The position numbers and the translations under genes are program-made. A DNA stretch of 64,000 nucleotides from Thuidium tamariscinum (Eukaryota > Streptophyta > Bryopsida > Hypnales > Thuidiaceae), in NCBI GenBank assembly GCA_947034885.2, contig OX344754.2, forward strand, positions 17,750,501 through 17,814,500. The letters run 5' to 3'. Shown here piece after piece: positions 10,640-21,747 of the stretch. The notes below the pieces were generated by a model. The model saw only the letters and a list, made by a program, of their open reading frames with translations, was not told the origin of the DNA and did not search any database. How positions within the stretch are numbered: the stretch's first letter is position 1; every line of letters begins with the position of its first letter.

Positions 10640-11018
10640 GGGTGATTGCAAGAAACGCTTGTCAATTTTGTTGCATTTTCATGATTTTTTTGGGAGTACT
10701 TTAAAAAATTCCTTTGGCCATTAGCTACAAGTCTACTAGAAGATCATCTCCTCCAAATTTCAGCTCAAAATTCGTTTTTTTAGGTGCTACATAGAACTAA
10801 AAACCTCCAAATTGGCAAGCATGACATTAAATTGGGACCTATTTTTGGATAGTCAATTTTTTTTTTAAATCACAAAAAATTTAGGCAAGGTATATAATAT
10901 TCATGAGTACCTTCCTTATAGATCTTGAGTAGCTTAGAGACAAAACACAAAATTTAGGCAAAAAATAGATTAGCATGCACTATGTGATACAAAATAATAC
11001 TGGTGTTTCGTTCAAGCA
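10640..11018 (+). mobile_element. Short derivative of the GGGTGAATGCAAGAAACAC element
   Basis: The left end GGGTGATTGCAAGAAACGC and the decayed right end (reverse strand GAACGAAACACCAGTATTATT) match the element at 23589-24322. Shared interior: GGAGTACTTTAAAA, AGAAGATCATCTCCTCCAAAT, ACTAAAAACCTCCAAATTGGC and CATGAGTACCTTC. At about 379 bp it lacks roughly half of the 734-bp relative, so one is probably a deletion derivative of the other. Confidence 0.6.
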
Positions 11019-11550
11019 AACTACGCTGTGAATCGTTGGTAAGTGCAATCGGTTGCAAGTATAGAAAACCTCCCGGCATTCCAATTGGCAGGGTTTTCGA
11101 CCGAACTTGCGTCAAATTGTGTTAGAGTTGGCAAGATTTAACGTGGTCAGGTTTGTAGGACACCTCGAGATGTTTACAGTGGTGATATTTGGGCTGCACT
11201 ATATATGCTCAGCAGGATTGGAAATATATTTGAGAGAATTCTGCACGACGAGACTGTAATATGTTGATTTTTGAGAGCGTGGGCCTCCGCTGCTGAAATA
11301 TGTTGAGGAGCTTCTGTAGTCACAATTGACACAATTTTCGGGTCATTTTCGTGACACTCGATTTCAACACACTTAGTTTTGGGTTATCAGTGAGCGTGTA
11401 ATTTTGCAGAAAAATTGCGAAGTAATTCTCGAAAACCGATCCAGTATCACGTCTCACAGGGCTTCTCCGAAACGGCAGTGGCGAAATGAGGACTATTGGC
11501 TGCAGATTAAGATTAGGGTGGTTCGATATCAATTGAAGGTGCAATGCTTA
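11019..11550. other. Upstream region of the PORR gene
   Basis: Base composition rises towards that of the gene. No coding frame or TATA box stands out clearly. It probably contains distal promoter sequence. Confidence 0.3.
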
Positions 11551-12045
11551 GAAAGAAATCATAGATCTGCATTTCGAAACAATTGCGAATACACTTGAGG
11601 CGCTGCTTAAGTGTTTACCTGGGTCTCAGGGTTTAGGGTTTGGCGGAAGAACGAGATTGCGGTGCACAATCAAGGGAATTTGTTCACAAGGAGGTTGTGT
11701 TGTTGTTATCTTACGATGTGGATTCCAGGTTAGATTTGATACTGATCGAAGTTGCAGTATCATGAAGGGAAATCATGGAGCTACATTTCGAAATGGTTGC
11801 GTAATCAATTGAATTGCTGAACAAGTGGTTTCCCCGGTTCTCAGGGTTTAGGGTTTGGTGTAAGAGCAATTGATTGCGGGGCGCAAATTAATGTAATTGT
11901 ATCACGAGGAGGTTGCGGTGCTATTCCCTTGCGATGTGGATTCCAGGCTCAAGTTTTCATTGTTTTCGAGTTCTCGGTTTGATTTTATATCAATCAGAGA
12001 ATCCATGATAGGGAAATCGTGGACGTGCATTTCGAAATTTGGAGC
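11551..12045 (+). repeat. Imperfect tandem duplication in the PORR gene leader
   Basis: Two units of about 215-240 bp and the start of a third share GAAATCAT...GCATTTCGAAA (11555, 11769 and 12012), the TTTAGGG block, CGATGTGGATTCCAGG (11714 and 11931) and GAGGAGGTTG. They lie directly before the CDS, so they form the proximal promoter and/or 5' UTR. Divergence between units implies an old event. Confidence 0.65.
11628..11856 (+). promoter_or_regulatory. Two telo-box motifs upstream of the PORR gene
   Basis: AGGGTTTAGGGTTT occurs at 11628-11641 and again at 11843-11856, once per duplicated unit. Telo boxes (AAACCCTAA) are established elements of plant promoters, especially those of translation-related and organelle-directed genes, and are bound by TRB/TRP-type proteins. 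Function here is inferred from motif and position only. Confidence 0.45.
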
Positions 12046-12058
12046 AAGCGAATGAGGA

Positions 12059-14476
12059 ATGGGATGTAGTGACGTTGCGATCATGTCGGCTATGGTGGCG
12101 AGGAGGTTGTTGGTTCGTCATCCGCGTGCTATGCATTTGCGAGCTTTGAGAACACAGGCTTGGCCGGATGGGGAAGAAGAAGAGTCACCGAAGCCAGTAT
12201 CTCGTTACAAAGGAAAGCACGTTCGTGAAATTATTCGTTACAAGGAAAGTGAATTCGATGCCACTGCTGCAAAACAGCAGCAGCTTCGATTGGTCCTGCA
12301 AGTTCGGGAGCTTGTGGTTCAACGCTCCGGGGGGGTGATGGACATGTCAGAGCTTGAAACTCGACATCCAAGCTTGGTTGAAGTTGCTCTGGAGTTTCCT
12401 GGCATCTTCAATGTGCTTGATTATGGGACTCGATCTCGCCTCCTGTGCTTGACTCCGGAGGCTCAGTCTCTTGTCCAACAAGAGGAGGGTCTGAAAGAAG
12501 AGCGTTCGGTGCGTGTCCTCCGCAAACTCTTGATGCTGTCTGGTGAAAAGAGACTCCCTCTCCAATGGTTAGGCTTGTTGGCGATGGATCTTGGCTTGCC
12601 GAATGACCTCAATGATGTCGTTAGCCGTTATAGAGAGTTTTTTAAGATTTCAACGACGCGGGATTACACAGACTGGGTGAATCTCGGGTCATGGGATCCC
12701 GCACTGGCTGTGAGCTATGCTGAGATTGAAGACAGGCAACGACAGGCGGGTAAACTTCTCAATGTCTTTTACTCTTGTTTCTCTGTATATCTTGTTTTTT
12801 TTTGACGTTTCAGACGTTCACATTCTAGTTAAAATCATTAGAGATAACTGACATTCAAACCTCTTCAGTATGATGTTCACTAAAATGACATTCTCCAATA
12901 TACTGCACGCTCGCCACACCATTATTGACTGTAGCACACTTGCCAGTTGCCACTGTTCAGAGTGAAAAAGTTTGGTTCTCAGCTGATAGGATTGAAGAGG
13001 TTTGAGTGCATCCGTTAAGTACGTCCGTATTTTTCATCTTATGTTTCTACGTTGGTATCCTCGAATAGGAATATTTGATATTTTAGTGGAGTACATCCTG
13101 CCCTTCTAGACTAATTGAACCCCTAGAAACTCAACCTTTAAATGCCGAAGGTATTCAATGAGAGATGTATTGAGATGTATTGGGTGGAAGCTGACAGTGT
13201 ACATTTAACTATCAAAGTTTGCAAAGTTATTGGGGTTGCCTTCTGCATTTTTTGACCAATAAGAGAAAGCTTGAGTCAAATAGAGGATGAAACTCAAACT
13301 TTATCAAATGAGCCAAACCGTAAAGATATCTATTCTACCAGTAGTTCTGCAATATTTTCAGTTTCTAATTCAGCATCGATTTGAATGTTTTTCATCCTTT
13401 CTCAATGCTCATTTGTGAAATTACTGCTTAAGAATTGTGAAGGAGATTTAAATAACAAAATCTACGTTTCTATTAAGGCAGCAACGAATACCTGAATGTG
13501 GAATGTTCGTTTATTTTCATAACAGAGACTGCACAATAAAGCTATACTGAGTAGTAACCTTCGAACCGAGAGCAGGATGGAAGCGCAACGTTGGAGATAT
13601 GTTGTTAGATGTGCATCGACAGAAATCAATCCTTTTCGCTTCACTTTTCAGATGATCTAGATGGAACGATGGTCAGATGTTTCACTCATTTACAGTCACG
13701 TGTTTTCTCTTCACTAACCTTGAGAAATTGGTTTCCAGTTTTTGGGTGTGTTTTGAGTCCTGTATTCCTGTTTTCTTTTGATTTCAACTTCGATAGGTTC
13801 TGGGCATGCGCTGTTTGTGAAATTGAAGGCTTGTAGGCAGATTTATAACTCTGTTAGTTCATATAATTTCCTGGCTTTGGGCTTCGTGGAACTGTCTGTA
13901 TTTTCGGTTGACCACTGGCGTTTTAATCGTACTCGTGAATTTCATAGTCTCAGGACAATCTGAAACCACATTGGAGTCCGCGGTCTTTGTTACGCATCAT
14001 CATTTAGCTAAATATTGTGATTTGAGTGCGCTGCAGGAACTATGAGTCAGATGGAGATGTGGACACCTAAAGGCTATGTTCTTTCAAAGAGGCATAGGAA
14101 GGTTCTAGCTCGATTTCGAGAGGCCCCATTTGTGTCACCGTATGCAGATTATAGAGATTTGGAACCCCTCAAGATCAAGTTTGAGAAACACGCAGTTGCA
14201 GGAATGCAGGAGCTTCTCAATCTCACTTTACATAAGAGTCTTGTGCTTAGCGCTCTGGCTGAATTCCCAACCGGATTCAGCTTCTCAAAGAAGCCGTTAG
14301 ATCTTCTTTTGAGACACCCAGAATATTTTTATGTCTCGCCAGTTGGTAGTCAAGAAACGGTGTTCTTACGGTCTGCTTACAGTTCTGGTGAACTTGTCAA
14401 GAAAAGTCCATTAGTTTTAGTTAGGGAGAAGTTTACGAAGTTGCTAGATAGACAAAGAGAAGATTTAATGAGGTAG
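12059..14476 (+). CDS. PORR-domain organellar RNA-binding protein
   Basis: Proposed CDS is join(12059..12749, 14037..14476), 376 aa. The donor at 12750 (GTAAAC) and the acceptor CTGCAG (AG 14035-14036) join in phase 1. It belongs to the plant organelle RNA recognition family, which binds plastid or mitochondrial RNA and promotes group II intron splicing (for example WTF1 and WTF9). Seen: an Arg-rich N-terminus with three possible starts (12059, 12083, 12092), consistent with an organelle presequence; LRLVLQVRELVV at about 76-87; YPSIF-like FPGIF at about 113; LTPEA at 131-135; RVLRKLLMLS at about 152; LPLQWLGLLAMDLGLP around 167-181; SWDPALAV at 211-218. Exon 2 continues with FREAPFVSPY, AVAGMQELLNLTLHK, LLRHPEYFYVS and KSPLVLVREKF. 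Length is slightly short for the family but the domain is complete to its usual end. Mitochondrion versus plastid cannot be settled by eye. Confidence 0.9.
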
Positions 14477-17450
14477 TAGGATTGTGAATAGGCAATTTGA
14501 CTAAGTTATGATGCATGGTGTAGGTCTGTCTGTCAAATCAAGTTCATTCTCTCTCTAAACCAGATTGTCCTCCGCGCAAAATTGCTCTTCTTGCCTACTT
14601 TTCTGCTCGATTCTGGGTACATTTGTAGCAATTAGGCTACCCATTCTTGCGTAGCACTGTCCAGCATCTGTGTGCAGAGTGTAAGTTCAGTTACGAAGTT
14701 TTGATTTTCGTATGGACGGGATTTGACTGTGAATAGTCGTAGTATTTGGTACTGACCATGTTCATGTGCTCGTTGATATGGCGGAGACCTCCAGAACAAT
14801 AGGAACAGATTGCTTAATGGCACCTCTAACATTATAGTCCCAAGTGGCTCAACAATGTGGTTCGGAGAAATGAAGGCAGTTGTTACTCCGTCACCTTTCA
14901 TGACGAATCTATTGTATCACTTACGTAGCTGAGGTCTTTACATGCTTCCCGGCATTAGTGGTTGAAGCTGTTGATGAAAGATTCGACAAGATGCGATTCA
15001 AGGTACTCTCGTCCTTAATTGTTCCGCTGCATTGTCACTCGGAAGAAAGATTCTGATAGATCAGATAAGGTCCACCTTGTATACATAGAACATCCAATCT
15101 CGATCTCTTTATGACATTCCTCTTATGGAAACATCAATTCATTGGTTTAAGTAATTGGTGAGCTTTAGTGGTTAGATTTAGGCTGTTATTTAATCCTCTC
15201 GTCAGGCATGTATTGCCTGTTTCCTTTTCTTATTCGAGTTTGCCCTAGTCTGGTCGTCGTCGTACAGTTCTGATGTGAAATTCTTTTTTGTTACTAACGT
15301 TGCCATCTTAAGTTGGATTTCTCAGAAGTTCTAGTGCGGTAGTGACTCAAGTAGGCGAGGAAATGCGAAATTGATTGCTGGTAGTCTTGCTGAATATTTC
15401 CTTTTCATGAGTATGACTTGGTGCGGCTTCACGCCATGTCTTTGCGTTAACGAATACTTTGTCAAGACAGAGAGTCTGGGATATGTATCCGACATTGTGC
15501 ATGTGCTTGTCAGGTCACTCAATGTAGCACTTGCACTCATGAAGAGTTAAGCCTCTTCGAGACGGCATCTGTTTGTCTTTTTGTTTCTTTTTTTAAAACA
15601 AATGACAAGGGATTATATTGCTCGGCATCTGTCTGGGGTTGATGTATTGAACTGGTTGGTTCTAGCAGGTTTATCAGTACTGGTCAGGGTATACAACGAA
15701 GAATTCACCCTCGCCACAGCTGGAAAGTTTACTGCGGCAGGAGGATCGGCAGGAGATTCTTTCATGACCTTGCTGAGCTTTCCTCATTTTGCAATCAAGC
15801 ATGTTCCTGCAAAAGGTAACTTCAACCTCACAATTTTGCACTCGATGTCAAGAGCGGCGTAGGCAGAAGTATGAACCAACAATTAAAGTTCCTGACATTT
15901 AACCTCCAAAACTTAGCTGTGTCCTAATTCTTGACCTTTACCACCACTTTGTTGAGTTTTTTATTTCCAACATTGGAGACGTAACAATTAGAAACGATCA
16001 CTTGGGTCAAACTTGGAAAACAGCTGATATAGAGTGATTGATTTAGAAGCTTTTAAATATTGAATATTCACCAGCAACATATTTGATCATAGTTGTCTAA
16101 ATTTGGTGTAGTTGGTTAAGATTCTAAGATACATCCACAATCTTCAAAGTGCAGAAAAGTCTATTAACGGTTATACTTGCGGAAGTCATGTCCTGTTATA
16201 GCTACGGAATTGAGTCAACGTTGCTGGAACTGTCATTCATAAGTGACCAATTCGAGCCTGGTTCGAGCAAGACATGCATTCCTCTAGTGTCGTAACTTTT
16301 CTCAAATACTTCACTTTCTAGTATTTCAATTTGTTGGGTCCATTTGACTCAAGTGCGCATATGCGAACCCAATTAGCATTTGCAAACCCCTTGACCAACA
16401 CTGCCTCTTCCATTGAGTGTAAGTGAACCTTAAAGCCTTCCTGTATATTGTGGCTATAAAGCAATTCTCTGTACTCTGGTGTTCCTTTCACAGCTTCGTG
16501 GCACCAGGACTGGTGGAACTTTGTGATCGGGTGATAAACTCATCTACATCCTAGTTTCTTAACAATTTCCCTCTTCTTGCAAATTCTTGTCGAATTGATG
16601 AGTTTATGAGCAGCTCTCCCTAGTTGACTTTTTCTTGGGCATGAAGAATAGTCACTGATGCACCATGACTTCCCTGACATGGAATTCCTCGCTGGAAGTC
16701 CGTCGCAATTGGTGTTATTCAGCACTAGTTGTTGCCTAGTCATTGAATAGCCCATCGAGTAAGCCACCCTGGCCGTGTGTTCGCATGTAGTACGGTGCCA
16801 ATAATCTAAGCTAGCTCCGTTCAACGCTTGTAGTAGGCGTTGGCGCTTTCAAAGCTCTATCACTTTGTGTGTAGACAAGTGCGGCATGGTGAAGGCAGAT
16901 TTGTTTTCCATGTGGAATTGAACTGAAAGCTTACTAACTTTTATTCACAGATCAAGTGGAAAAAATTGACACAGTTTACAGTAGATCAACTGAAACGCTA
17001 GTTATTAATGGTGGATTTCACGCACATTTGGTCACTCAGGCGAGACTAGCCGCGATCATTCTTTGTCTGGTCTGTTGAGATTATGAATTCTTGTTGAGAT
17101 TCTCACCTTCCACAAAGGTGTGCTAATACTTGTGAAATCGTTCAAGGCTCAATTGGTGGAAAATTGGGTTCAAGAGCTTAGGTAAGAGTCCTTAGCAGTT
17201 TAATTTAGAGTGAAAAGTTTGCCGTGTTTTTAACCGATGATTCTAGGAGACCACCTCGTCTGTTGAGCAGGTTTTCAACAATTGGAAGGAAAAAAAAGAC
17301 AGCTCACTAACTCCCGTCTCTCTCACGTGAGGAGATAATATCAATATCAACCAACAGCAGGTAATGTGAACATCTGAAGTCTCGTGAATTATAGTCTCAT
17401 GATATTTGGTAGCTTCAAGTTGTCTCTTTCATGTAGCCTTATGTGTGATC
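14477..17450. other. 3' flank of the PORR gene, mixed composition
   Basis: The first several hundred bases should hold the 3' UTR. The rest keeps gene-like base composition up to about 17.4 kb but shows no recognisable domain. A minus-strand frame at 16540-16824 (94 aa) and a plus-strand frame at 15581-15862 are the longest; neither matches a family I know. Confidence 0.35.
15602..15862 (+). CDS. Small hypothetical frame with one hydrophobic stretch
   Basis: An 86-residue frame from ATG 15602 to TAG 15860-15862. It contains VLNWLVLAGLSVLVRVY, which could be a single membrane segment, then a Gly/Ala-rich stretch (FTAAGGSAGDS). A CAG/GTTTATC acceptor-like and an AAAAG/GTAACT donor-like site lie inside it, so it might be an exon rather than a whole gene. 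No family recognised; it may well be non-coding. Confidence 0.15.
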   Translation: MTRDYIARHLSGVDVLNWLVLAGLSVLVRVYNEEFTLATAGKFTAAGGSAGDSFMTLLSFPHFAIKHVPAKGNFNLTILHSMSRAA

Positions 17451-18307
17451 ATTTTTTTGTATTAGTTTTAGCTTGGGATAAGGACCCACCCTTTTCTTTA
17501 TTACCGGATTTTGTACTGAAGCATGTGAGGTGAGACTTGGGCAGTTGGTTTGCAGGCAAATCGTTGTATTTCTAAGATGTGACATTGCCCTTTTTTTGCG
17601 TACTGTACGGAACTTGCATGACGTTGCCTGTTTTGTGACCACTGATGCAAAACATAAAAATTGATGTTTACATGTAACTATTTTTTCACTCATCGCAGTA
17701 CAGGGAATCAGAGGGACTAATGAGCTTAATGAGGAAGCTAGGTACGTATACCTATTAGTTTTGAATTAATCAAAGTAATTAGAGTTACTTCTATTATTAG
17801 ACTGCCTTCAAATTTTTTGGCCTTATTTTGGCAAATGAAAGATGATGTCAATGCATCTTAGCATGTATTTTTCATATACTATATGAATAAACTATGAATT
17901 TTCAATGTGCCCAAGTACATGTGTATTCAAAATGTACCCTACATTGTTGTCCAAAGTCATGTTTGTATTAAGCAAGAATCTTTAAGGATTGAGAAATTGC
18001 AATTACATCTTGATCCATCTTAGATCAAGAGCTTAGGGCTTTTTCAAGGTTGTTATGAATTACAAGTTTGTTCCTTCTATACCTTTAGTAAACACCCTTT
18101 GGACAATTGTAGCATAGCCTTAACAACGTTGTTTTAGGGAATTATATATTTTGGTTATATAACTATATTTAGGTATATCTAAGATAGTGAAAGATAGTGT
18201 AGGGAATGTTGTTCTTGTATTTTGTTGGGACCATAAATAAACCTTGGAAATGGCTTGAAGTTCTTTTTGTTATTTTTTGTTTTAGAGATAAGCTTAAATT
18301 CAAGTAA
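17451..18307. other. AT-rich intergenic DNA left of the foldback
   Basis: No coding frame with recognisable content and no repeat end could be defined here. Confidence 0.35.
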
Positions 18308-20584
18308 GAGCATTGCCACCCATTTTCAATATGTATCGCTGGCTTGGGTCCGGGTATAGCCAACCTCGCATCCATGTGCCACCAATGATCCCCTCCAAAA
18401 AGAAAGAAAGAAAGAAGCTAGTCATGCCAAAAATGTCACTAGAAACCTCAAGATCTCATCCCCTCCAATCATGTTGATTGAGTAGGTTCAAGGTGTCAAT
18501 TTCCATTTTGTTGTGCTTGTGTATTCTTTGATTTTATCAAATTGTGGATGCAATGATGAGACATGGGAGGCTAGTGCACGAACATGATAACACCTAAAAC
18601 AAATGAACAAAGAACACGTAAAACAAATTAAAAACAAAAAATAATCATCAACTTCAATGAGAAATCAAAAATTGTGCTTGAAGTGTATTTAAGGTTTACC
18701 TCAAGTACACATCAAGGCACAACTCAAGCAATTCTTGAAAGAAATTAAAAAAAAATAGCATCAAATTCAAAGAGAAAAAGACAAAGTGTATGCTTGAGGT
18801 AGACTTGAGGTGGACCTCAAGCATACATGAATACATACTATTGTTTTTTCTTAAGCCATTCTAAACGCAATCTTTTATTTTATGTCTTTTCTTAATTAAA
18901 GATGTTTGTTTACTTTACCCCAAGCCTACTACTATTTATTCTTTTGCATTTTTTATTGTTTCAAAGTGTATATAAAGAGTGAAGTTGTAGCATGCCTATT
19001 ATTCTTTCTTGTCATTACTACGAGATAGTAAGGTTTTTAGTAAAATTTTATTAAAAAGACAATCTTTTTAGTAAAATTTTACTAAATCCCTTATTTAAAG
19101 GTCATTACTTAAGAGACTATACTACTAAGACTATACTTAAAACACCCCTTTCTCTTGTAATGCATTATACATTTTTGTTATTTGAAGAGGTAGTTATTGA
19201 GCTTTAAGTGAGATTTGGTAGTTGAAAGTGCTTTTTCTTCTATAATAAAGTGAAAAATACATAATATTTATTCATTAAAAATCCTAAGTGTGTTATCATA
19301 GAGGATCCAATTGCTAAAAGTTTTGGGGTTGAGGTCAAAAGTTTGAAGTATATAAAGGATAGAAATATCTTAGAACTTGATTATAGAAGAGAAATGGCTA
19401 AGGGTTTAGGGTTTAGGAAAAAAAACTTCTTATATAAATTCCAAACCCTAAACCTTTATCCCTTTCTCCTCCATAATCAAGTTCTAAGATATCTCTATTC
19501 TATGTATACCTCAAATTTCTAACCTCAACTCCAGAACTTTTAGCAATTGGATCTTCTTTGATAATACACTTAGGATTTCTTAATGAATATTATGTATTTT
19601 CCACTTTATTATAAAAGAAAAAGAATTAAAAAAAGACAATGCTATTTCTTTCAACTACCAAACCTCACTTAAAGCTCAACAACTACCTCTTCAAATAACA
19701 AAAATATGTAATGACAAAAAAGAATAATAGGCATGCTAAAACTTCATTCTTTGTATGCACTTTGAAACAATAAAAAAAACGTAAGAGAATATGTAGTAGG
19801 CTTGAGGTAAAGTAAACAAACATCTTTATTTTAAAAAGAACTAAAATAAAATATTGTTGAAAATGGCTTAAGGAAAAACAATAGTATTTGTTCATGTATA
19901 CTTGAAGTTCATGTTAAGTATACTTCAACATAAACATTTATGTTGCACCTCAAGCACACACTTTAAAAAAAATTTGCATAAGGTATGTTTGAGTTATACT
20001 TGAAGTAGATTTCAAGCAAAAAAAATTTATTCCTCATTGAATTTGATGCTAATTTTTTTTTTAAACATGCTTGAGGTGTGTGTGAGGTGTACTTGTAGTA
20101 GACCTCAAGTGCACCTCTAGCACACTTTTTGATTCTTCATTGAATTTGATGCTCATTTTTTTTAAAGATTCTTTTGGATTGTACTTGATGTACACTTGAA
20201 TTAAACCTCAAACACATTTCAAGCACAATTTTTGATTTCTCATTGAAATCAATGTTTTTTTTTGTTTATAATTTGTTTTAGGTGTTCTTTGTTAGTTTGT
20301 TTTAGGTGTTCTCCTATTCACGCACTAGCCTCCCATATTCCATCATTACATCCACAAACTGGAAAAATCAAAGAATACAAAAGTACGACAAAATGGGAAG
20401 TGACACCTCAAACCTACTCAATCAATACACTAGGAAGGAATGGTCCTAAGATTTCTAGTGACATATTTGGTGTGACCCGTCTCCTTCCTTCAGCTAAATC
20501 ATCGGTGGTACATGTGTTTGAGGCCGGCTACACTCGGGTCCGAGTTGGACATGCATACCAAAAATGATTGCGGCAATGCTTTTA
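18308..20584. mobile_element. 2.3-kb foldback element (giant inverted repeat)
   Basis: The two halves are reverse complements over about 1.1 kb with a loop of only about 25 bases near 19416-19440. Outermost match: GAGCATTGCC (18308) against GGCAATGCTTT (ending 20584), with TAA on both sides (18305-18307 and 20585-20587) as a candidate target duplication. Matching pairs inward include GGGTCCGGGTATAGCC / GGCTACACTCGGGTCCG, GTCACTAGAAA, ATTGATTGAGTAGGTT, GGGAGGCTAGTGC and AACACCTAAAACAAA. The arms carry repeated small palindromes of the form CTTGAGGT...ACCTCAAG. TTTAGGG repeats (19401-19417) border the loop. There is no coding capacity. Long inverted repeats made of subrepeats are typical of foldback transposons; the TAA flanks hint at PIF/Harbinger mobilisation, which is inference. 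Confidence 0.8.
19016..19162. mobile_element. CACTA-like MITE inside the left foldback arm
   Basis: The 147-bp insert begins TACTACGAGATAG and ends CCCCTTTCTCTTGTAATG (reverse CATTACAAGAGAAAGGGG, a decayed CACTACAAGAAA terminus). CAT flanks both sides (19013-19015 and 19163-19165), the 3-bp duplication expected for CACTA elements. The right foldback arm has the uninterrupted sequence at the mirror position (about 19710), which gives an empty site. Confidence 0.7.
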
Positions 20585-21284
20585 AAAGGAATCGGTGATA
20601 ATACTTTGGAGGGGAATGGGTGGGGATGTTATATAGTAGAAGTACCTATTGTTGACACTGGCCCTCCATTAACAACAAATAGGGTACCCTATTCCAAAAA
20701 AGATTATAATGGATTTTTGTTTTCTTTTTGGAATGTGTGTCTTTGTACTTTTCCAAGGTTTGAACCAATAAGTTAATGACACATAAGTGAGCATAAATGT
20801 TGAAAGTAATTAGTAGGAAAGTATTCTTGAATGATGGAAATTCTCCAGATGTTGGTTATGAATCAAGCCTAATTTTTGCCTTCCAAAATCCATCGTAATT
20901 TCAATTTAAGAGATAGAATTTTCAGATATTTTGCAATCCCCATTATTTATGTCAATGCATCTTTGGAAATATTTACTTTGCTTTGCACTACCCTGGATTA
21001 TATCCAAATGTGCTTATTTTATTGGTTATGGATACTTCTATTATAACTTAACCCTTGAAGGACAGATCAGTGGCCGTGGAAACCATGCATTTTGATACCA
21101 TGTGACATCACCTACTTTGAAAAAGCCAAATATATGCATTGGAAGTCAAAGTGCTATAAAAGATCTTCCCTTTCCACCCCAATACCGAGGATGAAAAATT
21201 GCATTTCTATCCCGAAAGGAAAGATTCTTTGTCATTTAGCGGACACCAAACGTCTGCGGCATTGTTCAAGGGTTAAGCTTAGAG
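20585..21284. other. Intergenic DNA between foldback and minisatellite element
   Basis: Short frames occur but none has a recognisable protein feature. No repeat end is defined. Confidence 0.35.
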
Positions 21285-21286
21285 TA

Positions 21287-21745
21287 CACTAAAATTGGTA
21301 AATAGTGTTGGGTGATAACTAGTGTTCTTCCCCATTTTTAACCCCCAACACTATTTTGCAATTTATGTGTAGTAGTGTTGGGGCACTTAATTGTTGCCAT
21401 GAAAATCTGTCCCTTCTCTGCAAAATTGTATTTTTTGCCCCCCACCGTAAAAATCTGTCCCTTCCCTGCAAAATTGTAATTTTTGCCTCCCACTGTGAAA
21501 ATCTGTCCCTTCCCTGCAAAACTGTAATTTTTTCCTCCTGCCGCAAAAATCTGTCTCTTTCCTAGAAAACTGTAATTTATGCCTCCCACCACAAAAATCT
21601 ATCCCTTTCCTAGAAAACTATAACTTACTATAGAGCTAAAATAGGGTTAGAATGGGTAAATAATCTTCTAACACTAACCTTGCTCATCACAATTAGTATT
21701 ATCTCAGCAAATTAGGGTTGCCAACACTATTTACCAATTTTAGTG
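21287..21745. mobile_element. TA-flanked element with perfect 25-bp inverted ends and a minisatellite core
   Basis: The ends CACTAAAATTGGTAAATAGT... (21287) and ...ACTATTTACCAATTTTAGTG (21745) are perfect inverted repeats over 25 bp, or 27 bp counting the flanking TA on each side (21285-21286 and 21746-21747). TA is the likely target duplication, which points to a Tc1/mariner-like mechanism, although the CACTA start is reminiscent of another superfamily. AACACTA motifs recur just inside the ends. There is no coding sequence beyond frames created by the tandem repeat. Confidence 0.8.
21402..21640. repeat. 48-bp minisatellite, five units
   Basis: The motif AAAATCTGTCCCTT begins at 21402, 21450, 21498, 21546 and, slightly changed, 21594: an exact 48-bp spacing. 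Units share CTGCAAAAYTGTAATTTTT and TGCCTCCCACC. Since 48 is a multiple of three and the unit lacks stops in several frames, it yields overlapping artefactual frames on both strands (a 16-residue repeat such as GKGQIFTVGGKNYNFA). Confidence 0.9.
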
Positions 21746-21747
21746 TA

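Noticed and set aside
16540..16824. 94-codon minus-strand frame considered as a retrotransposon or gene fragment
   Set aside because: No catalytic motif, no recognisable domain and no supporting neighbour.
19401..19456. TTTAGGG repeats considered as an interstitial telomere
   Set aside because: Only two or three units on each side of the foldback loop; better explained as part of the element.
21319..21592. Overlapping open frames encoding a 16-residue repeat
   Set aside because: They arise because the 48-bp minisatellite unit is a multiple of three and lacks stops; frames are open on both strands.
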